13,500 nt of DNA, from NCBI GenBank assembly GCA_038216025.1, contig JBBQQK010000025.1, forward strand, positions 1 through 13,500, given 5' to 3'. The notes beneath the pieces are model-generated. The model was not told where the DNA came from. It saw nothing but the letters and a program-made list of their open reading frames with translations, and did not search any database. Position numbers and translations under genes: made by a program. Positions 6,133-13,471 of the stretch are shown one piece after another (position 1 is the stretch's first letter; the number at the start of each line of letters is the position of its first letter). Source of the stretch: JBBQQK01 sp038216025. Lineage in GTDB: Bacteria; Patescibacteriota; UBA1384; XYA2-FULL-43-10; 1-14-0-10-43-13.

Positions 6133-8364
6133 TTAATAGCCGCTACCATTTGTGTTATCGAAATCTTGGAAATTATCACCGGATGAAGAAAAAGGCATAT
6201 CAGATCCGGTAACCAGCACTTCACGAGGCTTTGCGCCCTCGGCAGGACCGATGACACCATTCTGCTCTAAAATATCCAATAATCTAGCCGCCCTAGCATA
6301 TCCGATTCTAAGACGTCGCTGCAACAAAGAAGCAGAACCCTTCCCTGCTCTAACAACAGTTTCGACTGCTTCGTTGTAAAGGTCGTCATCGCCTGCGCCA
6401 CCGCCACCGGTCATACCACCACCCATCGAAGAGGCTGATTTAAACGACAAAATTGATTCGTCATAAACGGCCGTTTCTTTATCTCGCAGATACTGACACA
6501 GCTCTTCAATCTCGGGATCTGAAACAAAGCAACCTTGAATACGTTTTGGCTTAGTCACCCCATTGCCCAAAAAGAGCATATCGCCATTTCCCAATAATTT
6601 CTCAGAGCCGGAAACGTCAAGAATAGTACGAGAGTCAACTTGAGATGCGGTTGCAAAAGCAATACGGCAAGGAACATTGGCCTTAATAAGACCTGTTAAA
6701 ACGTCAACAGAAGGGCGCTGTGTGGCTATGACCAGATGCATGCCGGTTGCTCTTGCCATCTGAGCCAAGCGAACGATCGATCCCTCTACCTCTTTTGCAG
6801 AAGTAGCCATCAAATCAGCCAACTCATCTATTACTATTACGATATAAGGTATTTTTCCTTCTGGCCCCGGATCAACGTTGTAGGCAGAAATATTACGCTT
6901 TCCGAGTTCTGCAAACATTTTATATCTGCGTTCCATCTCCCAGACTGCCCATTTTAAAGACGAAACAGTTTTATCGACTTCGGTCACCACAGGCGACAAA
7001 AGATGGGGAATGTTGTTGTATCCATTTAGTTCAACTCTTTTGGGATCAACCAAGATGAGGCGCAAATCTCTTGGAGAATTTCCAAACAAGAGAGCACAGA
7101 TAACTGTATTAATACAGACAGATTTACCGCTGCCAGTGGCGCCGGCGATCAAAAGATGCGGCATCTTTTCTAAATCGATAACCGCAGGGTCGCCCGAAAC
7201 ATCACGGCCCAAGGCAACTGTCAAGCTGCTTTTGGCCGATTTAAATTCTTTTGTTTGCAATATTTCTTTAAGAGTCACTTTAGCCGCTACTTTATTTGGG
7301 ATCTCTAGGCCAACCGAACTTTTTCCTGGAATAGGCGCTTCCATACGAAGACTCTTAGCAGAAAGAGCAAGAGCCAAATCAGTTTGCCTGGCTACTATCT
7401 GGTTTAACTTAACGCCCTCATCTGGCTTGAAAGTATACTGAGAAACTGTAGGCCCAACATTTACCTCGCCCATCGTTACTTTAATATTGAAAGTACTCAT
7501 GCAATTTCTAATAATTTCAATGCTTTTTTCAATATTGCCAGGATTGGGTGCTTCATCGGCATCTTTCAAAATTGCAATAGGCGGATAAGCCCAAGTAGAG
7601 TCAGTTTTGATTACCGCGGGGGCATTTGGATTAATTTCAACGACAGGAGCTTTAGCTGGAGCACATTCGTTGTGCTTTTTCATGCCCGAAAGTTTTCTCT
7701 TAACAGTTTGAAATACAGAGACTCTTGATCCCATGTTATTAACCGGACTTTTTTCGTCTTCCTCATCTTCTTTTGCCAGCCCAAAAAATTTCAAGAAAGA
7801 GAAGTCAAATATCATCAAAAGAGCAATCGCGACTAAAGCAACCGAGGTCAAAAAAGCCGGAAAAAGCCCGATGCCATTACGCAATGGACTAGAAATAATA
7901 TAGCCGATAAGCCCACCCCCGTGTCCATATCCGGCGAGATTTTTCGCCTGTTCTTGAACAATAAACAGGTGTAAAAAGGCAGGAACTCCTAAGTTCAACA
8001 AAAACAAACCGATAAATCTAGACAACCGGTAAGGATTTTTTTCTTTTTTATGATCATGCTTGTGTGGAATTAACAAGAAAATACCCAAATAGAGAAAAGA
8101 TGAAGCAAAAAGATATGAACCGAAGGCCCCAAACATTGTCCGATCAAATTTAGCAAAAGCAGAGCCGAACAAACCGCCTGAATTAAAAAAGCCCAATATT
8201 ATAACAAAAGAAATAATAATGATTATGAACGAAAGTATAATTCTCCAAGCATCCGCTGAAAGTCCCAGCGAAACATCAAAAACAAAGTTTCCCCAATCAT
8301 CCTCTTTTTGATACCATTTAGGCGTTTTTTGCTTGTGCTTTGGGTTTTTACGTTTTCTTCCCAC
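6133..8364 (-). CDS. ftsK: DNA translocase FtsK/SpoIIIE
   Basis: FtsK is an ATP-driven motor at the division septum that pumps chromosome ends into daughter cells. The 743 residues show the full layout. A basic N-terminus leads to a membrane domain of about four spans (roughly 40-60, 78-100, 113-135, 167-190). A short acidic linker (about 196-255) follows, then the FtsK alpha domain (about 275-375) and the RecA-like motor with Walker A GATGSGKS at 408-415 and Walker B VIVIDE ending at Glu514. After a glycine-rich hinge (648-658) comes the DNA-reading winged-helix gamma domain (about 661-717: LYNEAVETVV, then SLLQRRLRIGYARAARLLD). The linker is much shorter than in E. coli FtsK, more like SpoIIIE. 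The start is GTG, with GGAGGG 3 bases upstream. It is the first gene of the five-gene cluster. Confidence 0.96.
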   Translation of the reverse strand: MGRKRKNPKHKQKTPKWYQKEDDWGNFVFDVSLGLSADAWRIILSFIIIIISFVIILGFFNSGGLFGSAFAKFDRTMFGAFGSYLFASSFLYLGIFLLIPHKHDHKKEKNPYRLSRFIGLFLLNLGVPAFLHLFIVQEQAKNLAGYGHGGGLIGYIISSPLRNGIGLFPAFLTSVALVAIALLMIFDFSFLKFFGLAKEDEEDEKSPVNNMGSRVSVFQTVKRKLSGMKKHNECAPAKAPVVEINPNAPAVIKTDSTWAYPPIAILKDADEAPNPGNIEKSIEIIRNCMSTFNIKVTMGEVNVGPTVSQYTFKPDEGVKLNQIVARQTDLALALSAKSLRMEAPIPGKSSVGLEIPNKVAAKVTLKEILQTKEFKSAKSSLTVALGRDVSGDPAVIDLEKMPHLLIAGATGSGKSVCINTVICALLFGNSPRDLRLILVDPKRVELNGYNNIPHLLSPVVTEVDKTVSSLKWAVWEMERRYKMFAELGKRNISAYNVDPGPEGKIPYIVIVIDELADLMATSAKEVEGSIVRLAQMARATGMHLVIATQRPSVDVLTGLIKANVPCRIAFATASQVDSRTILDVSGSEKLLGNGDMLFLGNGVTKPKRIQGCFVSDPEIEELCQYLRDKETAVYDESILSFKSASSMGGGMTGGGGAGDDDLYNEAVETVVRAGKGSASLLQRRLRIGYARAARLLDILEQNGVIGPAEGAKPREVLVTGSDMPFSSSGDNFQDFDNTNGSGY

Positions 8365-8409
8365 GAACCCTCCATACTTAAAAATTCGGCAGGTATGCTA
8401 CTTAGCTTT

Positions 8410-8438
8410 ATTGTATCGCAAGTAGAAAAGAGGTGCAA
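8410..8438 (-). promoter_or_regulatory. Sigma-70 type promoter ahead of ftsK
   Basis: On the minus strand, TTGCAC (8433-8438) and TACAAT (8410-8415) are separated by exactly 17 bases. The -10 box matches 5 of 6 consensus bases and the -35 box matches 3. Transcription would start near 8403, giving a leader of about 40 bases before the ftsK GTG. It lies downstream of the RNase J terminator, as expected for an independent unit covering ftsK to ppsA. Confidence 0.65.
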
Positions 8439-8451
8439 ATTATTTCTAGAG

Positions 8452-8485
8452 ATTAAGGATTAAATATTAAGGATTCAAAATCCTT
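8452..8485. repeat. Short direct and inverted repeats upstream of the ftsK promoter
   Basis: The 10-mer ATTAAGGATT occurs twice, at 8452-8461 and 8466-8475, with starts 14 bases apart. The second copy also forms a hairpin with AATCCTT (stem 8469-8475 and 8479-8485, 3-base loop). The block begins about 14 bases upstream of the ftsK -35 box and ends 8 bases before the RNase J terminator. It could be a protein-binding site, part of a small dispersed repeat, or simple AT-rich drift. Confidence 0.6.
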
Positions 8486-8493
8486 CGGTGCTC

Positions 8494-8527
8494 AAAAAAA
8501 GAACCGCTTTTTAAAGCGGTTCTTTTT
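8494..8527 (-). terminator. Intrinsic terminator after RNase J
   Basis: A 15-bp perfect inverted repeat (8496-8510 and 8513-8527) has the GC-rich core AACCGC/GCGGTT. On the minus strand it is followed by a run of seven T (8500 to 8494). It lies 38 bases after the rnj stop and separates this unit from ftsK. Confidence 0.9.
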
Positions 8528-8565
8528 CTAAAGGATATATACTCTTTTATACCAAATACTAAAAA

Positions 8566-10488
8566 TTAAACTTCGATAATCACTGGGATGACCATAGGTC
8601 TTCTTTCGGTCTCTCTAAAGAGAAACTCTCCCATTTGATCTCTCAATTCTTGTTTAGCTGAGCCCCAATCACTTTTTGGTTTTTTGTCTCCGGCATATCT
8701 GGTTACAATTTTTTTGATTTCAGCGCGAGATTTATGAACAAGTTGTTCATTTTCTCTCATATATATAAAACCACGTGAGATAATGTCGGGAGAGGTAGCG
8801 ATCTCGCCAGTCGTATGATCGACAGTCACGATAATAACGAATATACCATCTTGTGCCATCGCCTTTCTATCACGAAGAACGATATTGCCAACATCTCCAA
8901 TACCCAAACCATCAACCATCACATACGAAGCAGGCACTCTCTTGTTTGTTGCCACGCCTTCGCCTTTTGAAAATTCGATGATCTGTCCGTCGTCCACCAC
9001 AATACAGTGCTCTTCATTTACAATTCCCATTTCTTGAGCGATTTGGCAATGCAGCATCAAACGGTGTCGCTCGCCGTGGACAGGTATGAAATATTTTGGT
9101 CGTATTAATGCAAGCATTAATTTTAAATCTTCTTGGTTGGCATGACCAGAGGTATGAACATCCATTAATTTCTGATATAAAACTTTTGCGCCAGCTCGGA
9201 ACAAAGCATCCATCAAGCTAGAAACAGATCTTTCGTTACCTGGAATCGGCGAGGAAGACAAAATAACTAAGTCTCCTTTTTTAATCTTAATCTGGCGGTG
9301 TTCTCCGTTGGCTATTCTCGATAGCGCAGCGTTGTCCTCGCCCTGAGAACCGGTACAGACAATGACCACTTTTTCATCAGAATATTTTTGTATATCTTTT
9401 GAATCAATAATTGTATCCTTAGGCACCAGAAGTGCTTCTAAAGAAATTGCGATTTCGGCGGTTTGAAGCATGCTTCGGCCGACAAAGGCAACTTTTCTAT
9501 TTAACTTTTTAGAAGTATTGAGAATTTGCTGCAGCCGTGAAATAAGCGTAGAAAAAGTTGAGACGATGATGCGGCCTTTCGCTCTCTCCATGATTTGAAA
9601 TAAAGAATCTTCGATTTCTTTTTCTGAGACGGAATTGCCCGGTTTTTCAACATTAGTTGAATCAGAGAGAAGAACCATCGGTTTTTGAGCTCCAATCATT
9701 GCAAGGCTGGAAAAGTCTGCCGGCCGGCCATCAGCTGGAGTATGGTCAAATTTAAAGTCTCCGGTCATGACGATCATACCTTCGGGCGTATCGATAGCGA
9801 AACCCATTGCCTGAGGTATGCTGTGAGTCAATCTGAATGCTGATATTTTGAAACATCCAAGCTGAAGCGGCTTGTCATCTGGCGAAAAATTAACTAATTT
9901 TGCGCCTCTATCCAAACCAAATTCTTCAAGTTTTCCCTTGATGATACCCAAAGTTAATGGAGCTGAGTATATTGATGGCGAACCCAATTTTTCGTAAACA
10001 TAAGGAATGGCCCCGATATGATCCAAATGGCCATGCGTTATTAACATTCCTTTTATTTTGGCTCTGTTTTGCTCGAGATATGACACGTCAGGGATGACAT
10101 AGTCAACACCAGGCATTGATTCATCTGGGAATTGGAATCCCATATCTACAACAATAATGTCATTTTTATATTCGAGTACTGTACAGTTTTTTCCGCCAGT
10201 TTCTTCAACGCCGCCTAAGAATAAGATGCGTAATTTTGGCTCAACAAAAAATTTTGAGTTGTTTAAATCAACCTTTTGAGCGGTAAACCTAGATTCAACG
10301 GCATCGCCTGCTATTGCTTTATCGAGCGGATTCTTCATTTGTTCCCCTTTAGATTGTTGTTCAGCCACTTTCGGCTGATTGTTGTATGGTTTTTTATGAA
10401 CATCCATATAACGGTTACTTTGATTTTTATTCCCCGCCGGTCGAGTTGAAACATTCTTCGACTGAGGATTTTGAGGTCTGTTTTCCAT
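8566..10488 (-). CDS. rnj: Ribonuclease J
   Basis: RNase J is a metallo-beta-lactamase/beta-CASP enzyme with 5'-3' exonuclease and endonuclease activity in RNA decay and maturation. In the 640-residue product, the metal site is THGHLDHIG at 151-159, with His222 (LTHSIP) and Asp244 (TGDFKFD). The beta-CASP part has SDSTNV near 275-280, HTSGH at 445-449 and PVHGE at 469-473. The C-terminal domain runs to the end (VIPVIIEV). The first 80 or so residues are an extra Asn/Gln/Lys-rich, probably disordered tail before KLRILFLGGVEETGGKN, where most family members begin. The ATG has only a weak, distant AGGGG. It follows the uracil-DNA glycosylase gene by 53 bases and is presumably co-transcribed with it. 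All catalytic residues are present, so it should be active. Confidence 0.96.
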   Translation of the reverse strand: MENRPQNPQSKNVSTRPAGNKNQSNRYMDVHKKPYNNQPKVAEQQSKGEQMKNPLDKAIAGDAVESRFTAQKVDLNNSKFFVEPKLRILFLGGVEETGGKNCTVLEYKNDIIVVDMGFQFPDESMPGVDYVIPDVSYLEQNRAKIKGMLITHGHLDHIGAIPYVYEKLGSPSIYSAPLTLGIIKGKLEEFGLDRGAKLVNFSPDDKPLQLGCFKISAFRLTHSIPQAMGFAIDTPEGMIVMTGDFKFDHTPADGRPADFSSLAMIGAQKPMVLLSDSTNVEKPGNSVSEKEIEDSLFQIMERAKGRIIVSTFSTLISRLQQILNTSKKLNRKVAFVGRSMLQTAEIAISLEALLVPKDTIIDSKDIQKYSDEKVVIVCTGSQGEDNAALSRIANGEHRQIKIKKGDLVILSSSPIPGNERSVSSLMDALFRAGAKVLYQKLMDVHTSGHANQEDLKLMLALIRPKYFIPVHGERHRLMLHCQIAQEMGIVNEEHCIVVDDGQIIEFSKGEGVATNKRVPASYVMVDGLGIGDVGNIVLRDRKAMAQDGIFVIIVTVDHTTGEIATSPDIISRGFIYMRENEQLVHKSRAEIKKIVTRYAGDKKPKSDWGSAKQELRDQMGEFLFRETERRPMVIPVIIEV

Positions 10489-10541
10489 GTTTTCTTTTTC
10501 CCCTAGAGTAATTCTTTCTAAATAGTTACTTATTAATTGTT

Positions 10542-11132
10542 TTAGTTATTTTTAGGCATATTATCGATAATTTTTGGAATGTTTTGAAAGTCTTCCATGA
10601 GCGTCTGCCTTAGGCCACCATTGTGTAAAGCGGCCGCTGGATGATAGAGGGCGAGATAAATCTTGCCATCTGGTCGAACTAAAGTTTTTCCGTGCATTTT
10701 TGAAATCCCACCGGAATCCGGCATAAAGTTTTCAACAGAATGACGGCCAAGACATACGATTAACTTTGGATCAATAATCTTTATCTGCTCTTCTAAATAA
10801 TGGCGGCAAGCCTCTTTTTCACTTTTTTGCGGATCTCTGTTTTCAGGCGGCCGGCATTTTAATGTATTAGCAATAAAAACATCTTTCCGGTTTAAATTAA
10901 TTGAATTGAGCATTTTATCGAGAAATTTCCCCGCAGCGCCGCAAAACGGTGTGCCACTTTGATCCTCTTTGGCTCCTGGGGCCTCTCCAATAAATAGTAT
11001 CTTGGCCCGAGGGTTCCCATAGCCGGGAACTACATTAGTTCTAGTTTGATGAAGGGAACAATTTTTGCAAGTTGCAATGCTTTGTTGCAAACCGTCCAAA
11101 AGTTCTTTTTTTGACTTGGGTTTCAACTCCAT
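10542..11132 (-). CDS. udg: Family-4 uracil-DNA glycosylase (4Fe-4S)
   Basis: It removes uracil from DNA to start base-excision repair. The protein (196 residues from the ATG at 11132) has the four cysteines that hold the 4Fe-4S cluster in this family: CKNC at 22/25, Cys93 in TLKCRPP and Cys109 in EACRHY. Motif A is GEAPGAKED (49-57) and motif B is HPAA (164-167), both typical of family-4 enzymes. A TTG at 11144 in the same frame could add four residues, but neither start has a Shine-Dalgarno sequence, so I prefer the ATG. The gene lies between a strong promoter and rnj. The combination with an RNA-decay enzyme looks like operon packing rather than a shared pathway. Confidence 0.93.
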   Translation of the reverse strand: MELKPKSKKELLDGLQQSIATCKNCSLHQTRTNVVPGYGNPRAKILFIGEAPGAKEDQSGTPFCGAAGKFLDKMLNSINLNRKDVFIANTLKCRPPENRDPQKSEKEACRHYLEEQIKIIDPKLIVCLGRHSVENFMPDSGGISKMHGKTLVRPDGKIYLALYHPAAALHNGGLRQTLMEDFQNIPKIIDNMPKNN

Positions 11133-11195
11133 AAAATAGATCAAAAATAAAAAATTCTAATAAAACTAGTGCTCTTCTTAAATCAATTCGTACAA

Positions 11196-11225
11196 ATTAT
11201 ATCAATAATGGCTGCGTTATGTCAA
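11196..11225 (-). promoter_or_regulatory. Near-perfect sigma-70 promoter for the udg-rnj unit
   Basis: The minus strand reads TTGACA (11220-11225), an 18-base spacer, then TATAAT (11196-11201), both full consensus. A TGA stands directly before the -10 box, matching the extended -10 TGn element. Transcription should start near 11189, leaving about 57 bases before the udg ATG. This is the strongest promoter in the window. Confidence 0.85.
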
Positions 11226-11250
11226 TATTGAAAAAATCAAAGGCTCATTT

Positions 11251-11280
11251 CCGCGAGTTATCATTGAAGATAACTCGCGG
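11251..11280 (-). terminator. GC-rich hairpin after pnp, possible terminator or RNA 3' end
   Basis: A perfect 12-bp stem (CCGCGAGTTATC with GATAACTCGCGG) and a 6-base loop lie 13 bases after the pnp stop. On the minus strand a T run follows only 14 bases later (TTTTTT at 11236-11231), overlapping the approach to the udg promoter. The delayed T run makes it an atypical terminator. It could instead protect the pnp 3' end from exonucleases. Confidence 0.6.
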
Positions 11281-11281
11281 T

Positions 11282-11298
11282 CTTAACCTTCGGTTAAG
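11282..11298 (-). other. Small hairpin spanning the pnp stop codon
   Basis: A 7-bp stem (CTTAACC and GGTTAAG) with a 3-base loop contains the pnp TAA stop in one arm. It is 1 base away from the larger hairpin at 11251-11280, so the transcript ends in two stacked stem-loops. The role is unknown and the short stem could be chance. Confidence 0.45.
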
Positions 11299-13426
11299 CT
11301 TGATCAATTCCTTTCATTGAAAGTGAAATTCTGCCTTTCATTGGATCGAGCTCTACTACTTTGGCCTTAACGATCTGCCCAACTTTGATTTTGTCTGAGA
11401 CCTTTTCAACTCGCTCTTGGCTGATTTGAGATATGTGAATCATGCCGTCCATGCGAGGGGTGATCTGAACGATTGCACCGATTTCTTTGCCGGACATTCT
11501 ATCTTTCTTAATATCCACAATAGTTCCGGTAACGATCTCGCCAACAGTTAATTCTCTGGACATCGATTTGATGATTGAAATAGCTTTATCGCCCATTTCT
11601 GGATCGATAGAGGAAACCATAACGGTACCGTCATCTTCAATATCAATCGAAATAATTTCTTTGCCGCCGCATTCGTCGACAATTTTTTTGATAGTTTTGC
11701 CTCCAGGGCCGATCAATTCACCGATTTTATCCGGATTGATTTTCAAGGCTTCAATTCTTGGCGCATATTTTGATAATGTCTTTTTAAATTCTGGAATTAC
11801 TTCTAACATTGCTTCAAGTATTTCAAGCCGGCCAGTTTTAGCCTGAGCTAGAGTTTTCTCAATGATTTCCAAAGTTAATCCGGTAATCTTGGTGTCCATT
11901 TGAATTGCAGTGACGCCGTCTCTTGTTCCTGCAACCTTAAAGTCCATATCTCCAGCGAAATCTTCCAATCCCTGTAGGTCAGAAAGAATTTTGAATTTAG
12001 AACAATCTTCGTTGGTGATAAGACCCATCGCAATACCCGAAACTGGTTTCTTAATCGGAACGCCGGCATCCATTAGGGCCAAAGTCGAACCGCATGTGGC
12101 TGCCATTGAAGACGAACCGTTTGATGACAAAATTTCAGATACCAATCTTATTGTGTAAGGGAAACTATCAGAGTCAGGAATCATTGGTTTCAGAGCCTTT
12201 TCAGCAAGATAACCATGTCCTATTTCTCTTCTGCCAGCCCCACGCATTGGGCGCACTTCTCCAGTTGAATAGGGAGGGAAATTATAGTGATGCATGAAAC
12301 GTTTAGTTGATTCGCCTTCCATTGTATCAATCAGTTGTTCCATTCCAGGCGAGGCGAGCGTGGCCACAGTCAAGGCTTGGGTTTGGCCGCGGGTAAATAA
12401 AGCCGAACCATGTGGTCGAGGCAATATTCCAACTTCAATGCCTAGAGGACGAATTTCTTCCAATCCTCTGCCATCAGGACGAATCTCTTCAACCAATATT
12501 GCGGTGCGGATTTCTTTTTCAACAATTTTAGCAAATGCGCTTTTAATTTCAACTTGTTTGTAAGCGCCTTCCAGACTTTCAAGAGCTTCGGCTTCATAAG
12601 CCTTAAGCTTGGCTTCTCTTGCTTCTTTGTCCAATTCAAGAAGAGCTTCTTTTATCTTGTCAGAGGTTAATTTGTGTAATTCTGAGTGCAGAGCAACAGT
12701 TTGATCTTCTTGCGCGACTACTTGGCGCATATGATCTTGCGCAATTTTATGCTGAATATCAATCACCGGCTGAGCAGCTTTGATTGCCAATTTGATACCT
12801 TCAAATATCTTTTCTTCTGAGATTTCATTGGCTTCAGTCTCGATCATCATAACCTTGTCTTTGTTGCAGGCAATGGTTAAATTCAAGTCCGATTTTTCGA
12901 TTTCTTCTTCAGTTGGATTCAATACAAATTCACCATCCAGCATACCAACGCGCATACCGGCGATTGGACCTTTAAATGGAGCGTTAGTCATCATGAGAGC
13001 CGATGACGCTGCAACGGTCGACAAGACGTCAGGATCGATGGTGCCGTCATACGACAACACAGTGATGACAACTTGAACATCATTTCTATAAGCCTTTGGA
13101 AATAGTGGCCGAATTGGGCGGTCTATTTTTCTGGCAGCCAGTACAGCTGAATCAGAAGGGCGACCTTCGCGCTTGATGAAACGGCTTCCGGAAATTTTTC
13201 CTGCGGCATAAAAACGCTCTTCAAAGTCGACTAGTAGCGGAAAAAAGTCTACCCCTTCTCGCGGTTCTTTCCCTACTACTACTGTGGCCATAACAATGGT
13301 TTCGTTGCAGGTTAAAGTGATGGCGGCATCAGCCAAGCCAGCAAATTTACCAGTCTCTAATTTGATCTGTGCATTACCAAATGGTACTTCGTAACTTTTT
13401 GTTTGAAACTCTAGCTTTTTAAGCAT
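11294..13426 (-). CDS. pnp: Polyribonucleotide nucleotidyltransferase (PNPase)
   Basis: PNPase degrades RNA from the 3' end with phosphate and can run in reverse to add tails. It works as a trimer in the cytoplasm. The 710 residues match the usual length and order: first RNase PH domain (about 12-145, with KREGRPSDSAVLAARKIDRP), the helical PNPase domain (about 150-310), and the second, catalytic RNase PH domain (about 325-545). The catalytic domain carries GLEDFAGDMDFKVAGT, where Asp489 and Asp495 correspond to the catalytic aspartates of E. coli PNPase. A KH domain (about 555-615, LIGPGGKTIKK) and an S1 domain (about 627-706, GEIVTGTIVDIKKDR, then GMIHISQIS) follow. An AAAGGA ribosome site is 3 bases before the ATG. 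The promoter and upstream neighbour are outside the window. Confidence 0.97.
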   Translation of the reverse strand: MLKKLEFQTKSYEVPFGNAQIKLETGKFAGLADAAITLTCNETIVMATVVVGKEPREGVDFFPLLVDFEERFYAAGKISGSRFIKREGRPSDSAVLAARKIDRPIRPLFPKAYRNDVQVVITVLSYDGTIDPDVLSTVAASSALMMTNAPFKGPIAGMRVGMLDGEFVLNPTEEEIEKSDLNLTIACNKDKVMMIETEANEISEEKIFEGIKLAIKAAQPVIDIQHKIAQDHMRQVVAQEDQTVALHSELHKLTSDKIKEALLELDKEAREAKLKAYEAEALESLEGAYKQVEIKSAFAKIVEKEIRTAILVEEIRPDGRGLEEIRPLGIEVGILPRPHGSALFTRGQTQALTVATLASPGMEQLIDTMEGESTKRFMHHYNFPPYSTGEVRPMRGAGRREIGHGYLAEKALKPMIPDSDSFPYTIRLVSEILSSNGSSSMAATCGSTLALMDAGVPIKKPVSGIAMGLITNEDCSKFKILSDLQGLEDFAGDMDFKVAGTRDGVTAIQMDTKITGLTLEIIEKTLAQAKTGRLEILEAMLEVIPEFKKTLSKYAPRIEALKINPDKIGELIGPGGKTIKKIVDECGGKEIISIDIEDDGTVMVSSIDPEMGDKAISIIKSMSRELTVGEIVTGTIVDIKKDRMSGKEIGAIVQITPRMDGMIHISQISQERVEKVSDKIKVGQIVKAKVVELDPMKGRISLSMKGIDQA

Positions 13427-13436
13427 GTTTCCTTTC

Positions 13437-13471
13437 TTTGCCCTACGGCAAAATTATTCTTGGAGAAGAAT
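13437..13471 (-). promoter_or_regulatory. Tandem small hairpins in the pnp leader
   Basis: Two perfect 6-bp stems with 4-base loops lie 3 bases apart directly upstream of the pnp ribosome site: TTTGCC/GGCAAA at 13437-13452 and ATTCTT/AAGAAT at 13456-13471. The nearer one ends 3 bases from the AGGA. In E. coli the pnp leader forms a stem that RNase III and PNPase process to control PNPase levels. A similar role here is inference only. A possible end of an upstream gene (TAA at 13475-13477) is too short to call. Confidence 0.45.

Noticed and set aside
7010..7441. 143-codon open frame on the plus strand
   Set aside because: It lies wholly antisense to the conserved FtsK motor region, has no convincing ribosome site and shows no recognisable protein features. 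It is a by-product of the ftsK codon pattern.
8223..8438. 71-codon minus-strand frame over the ftsK start
   Set aside because: It overlaps the ftsK N-terminus in another frame and has no family pattern. The GTG start of ftsK, with its GGAGGG, explains the signal.
11130..11144. TTG start for the uracil-DNA glycosylase
   Set aside because: It adds only four residues (MIYF) and has no ribosome site. The ATG at 11132 is the simpler choice, although neither start has a Shine-Dalgarno sequence.
11487..11846. 119-codon open frame on the plus strand inside pnp
   Set aside because: It is antisense to the KH and S1 region of a clearly intact pnp. Its composition reflects reverse-complemented codons.
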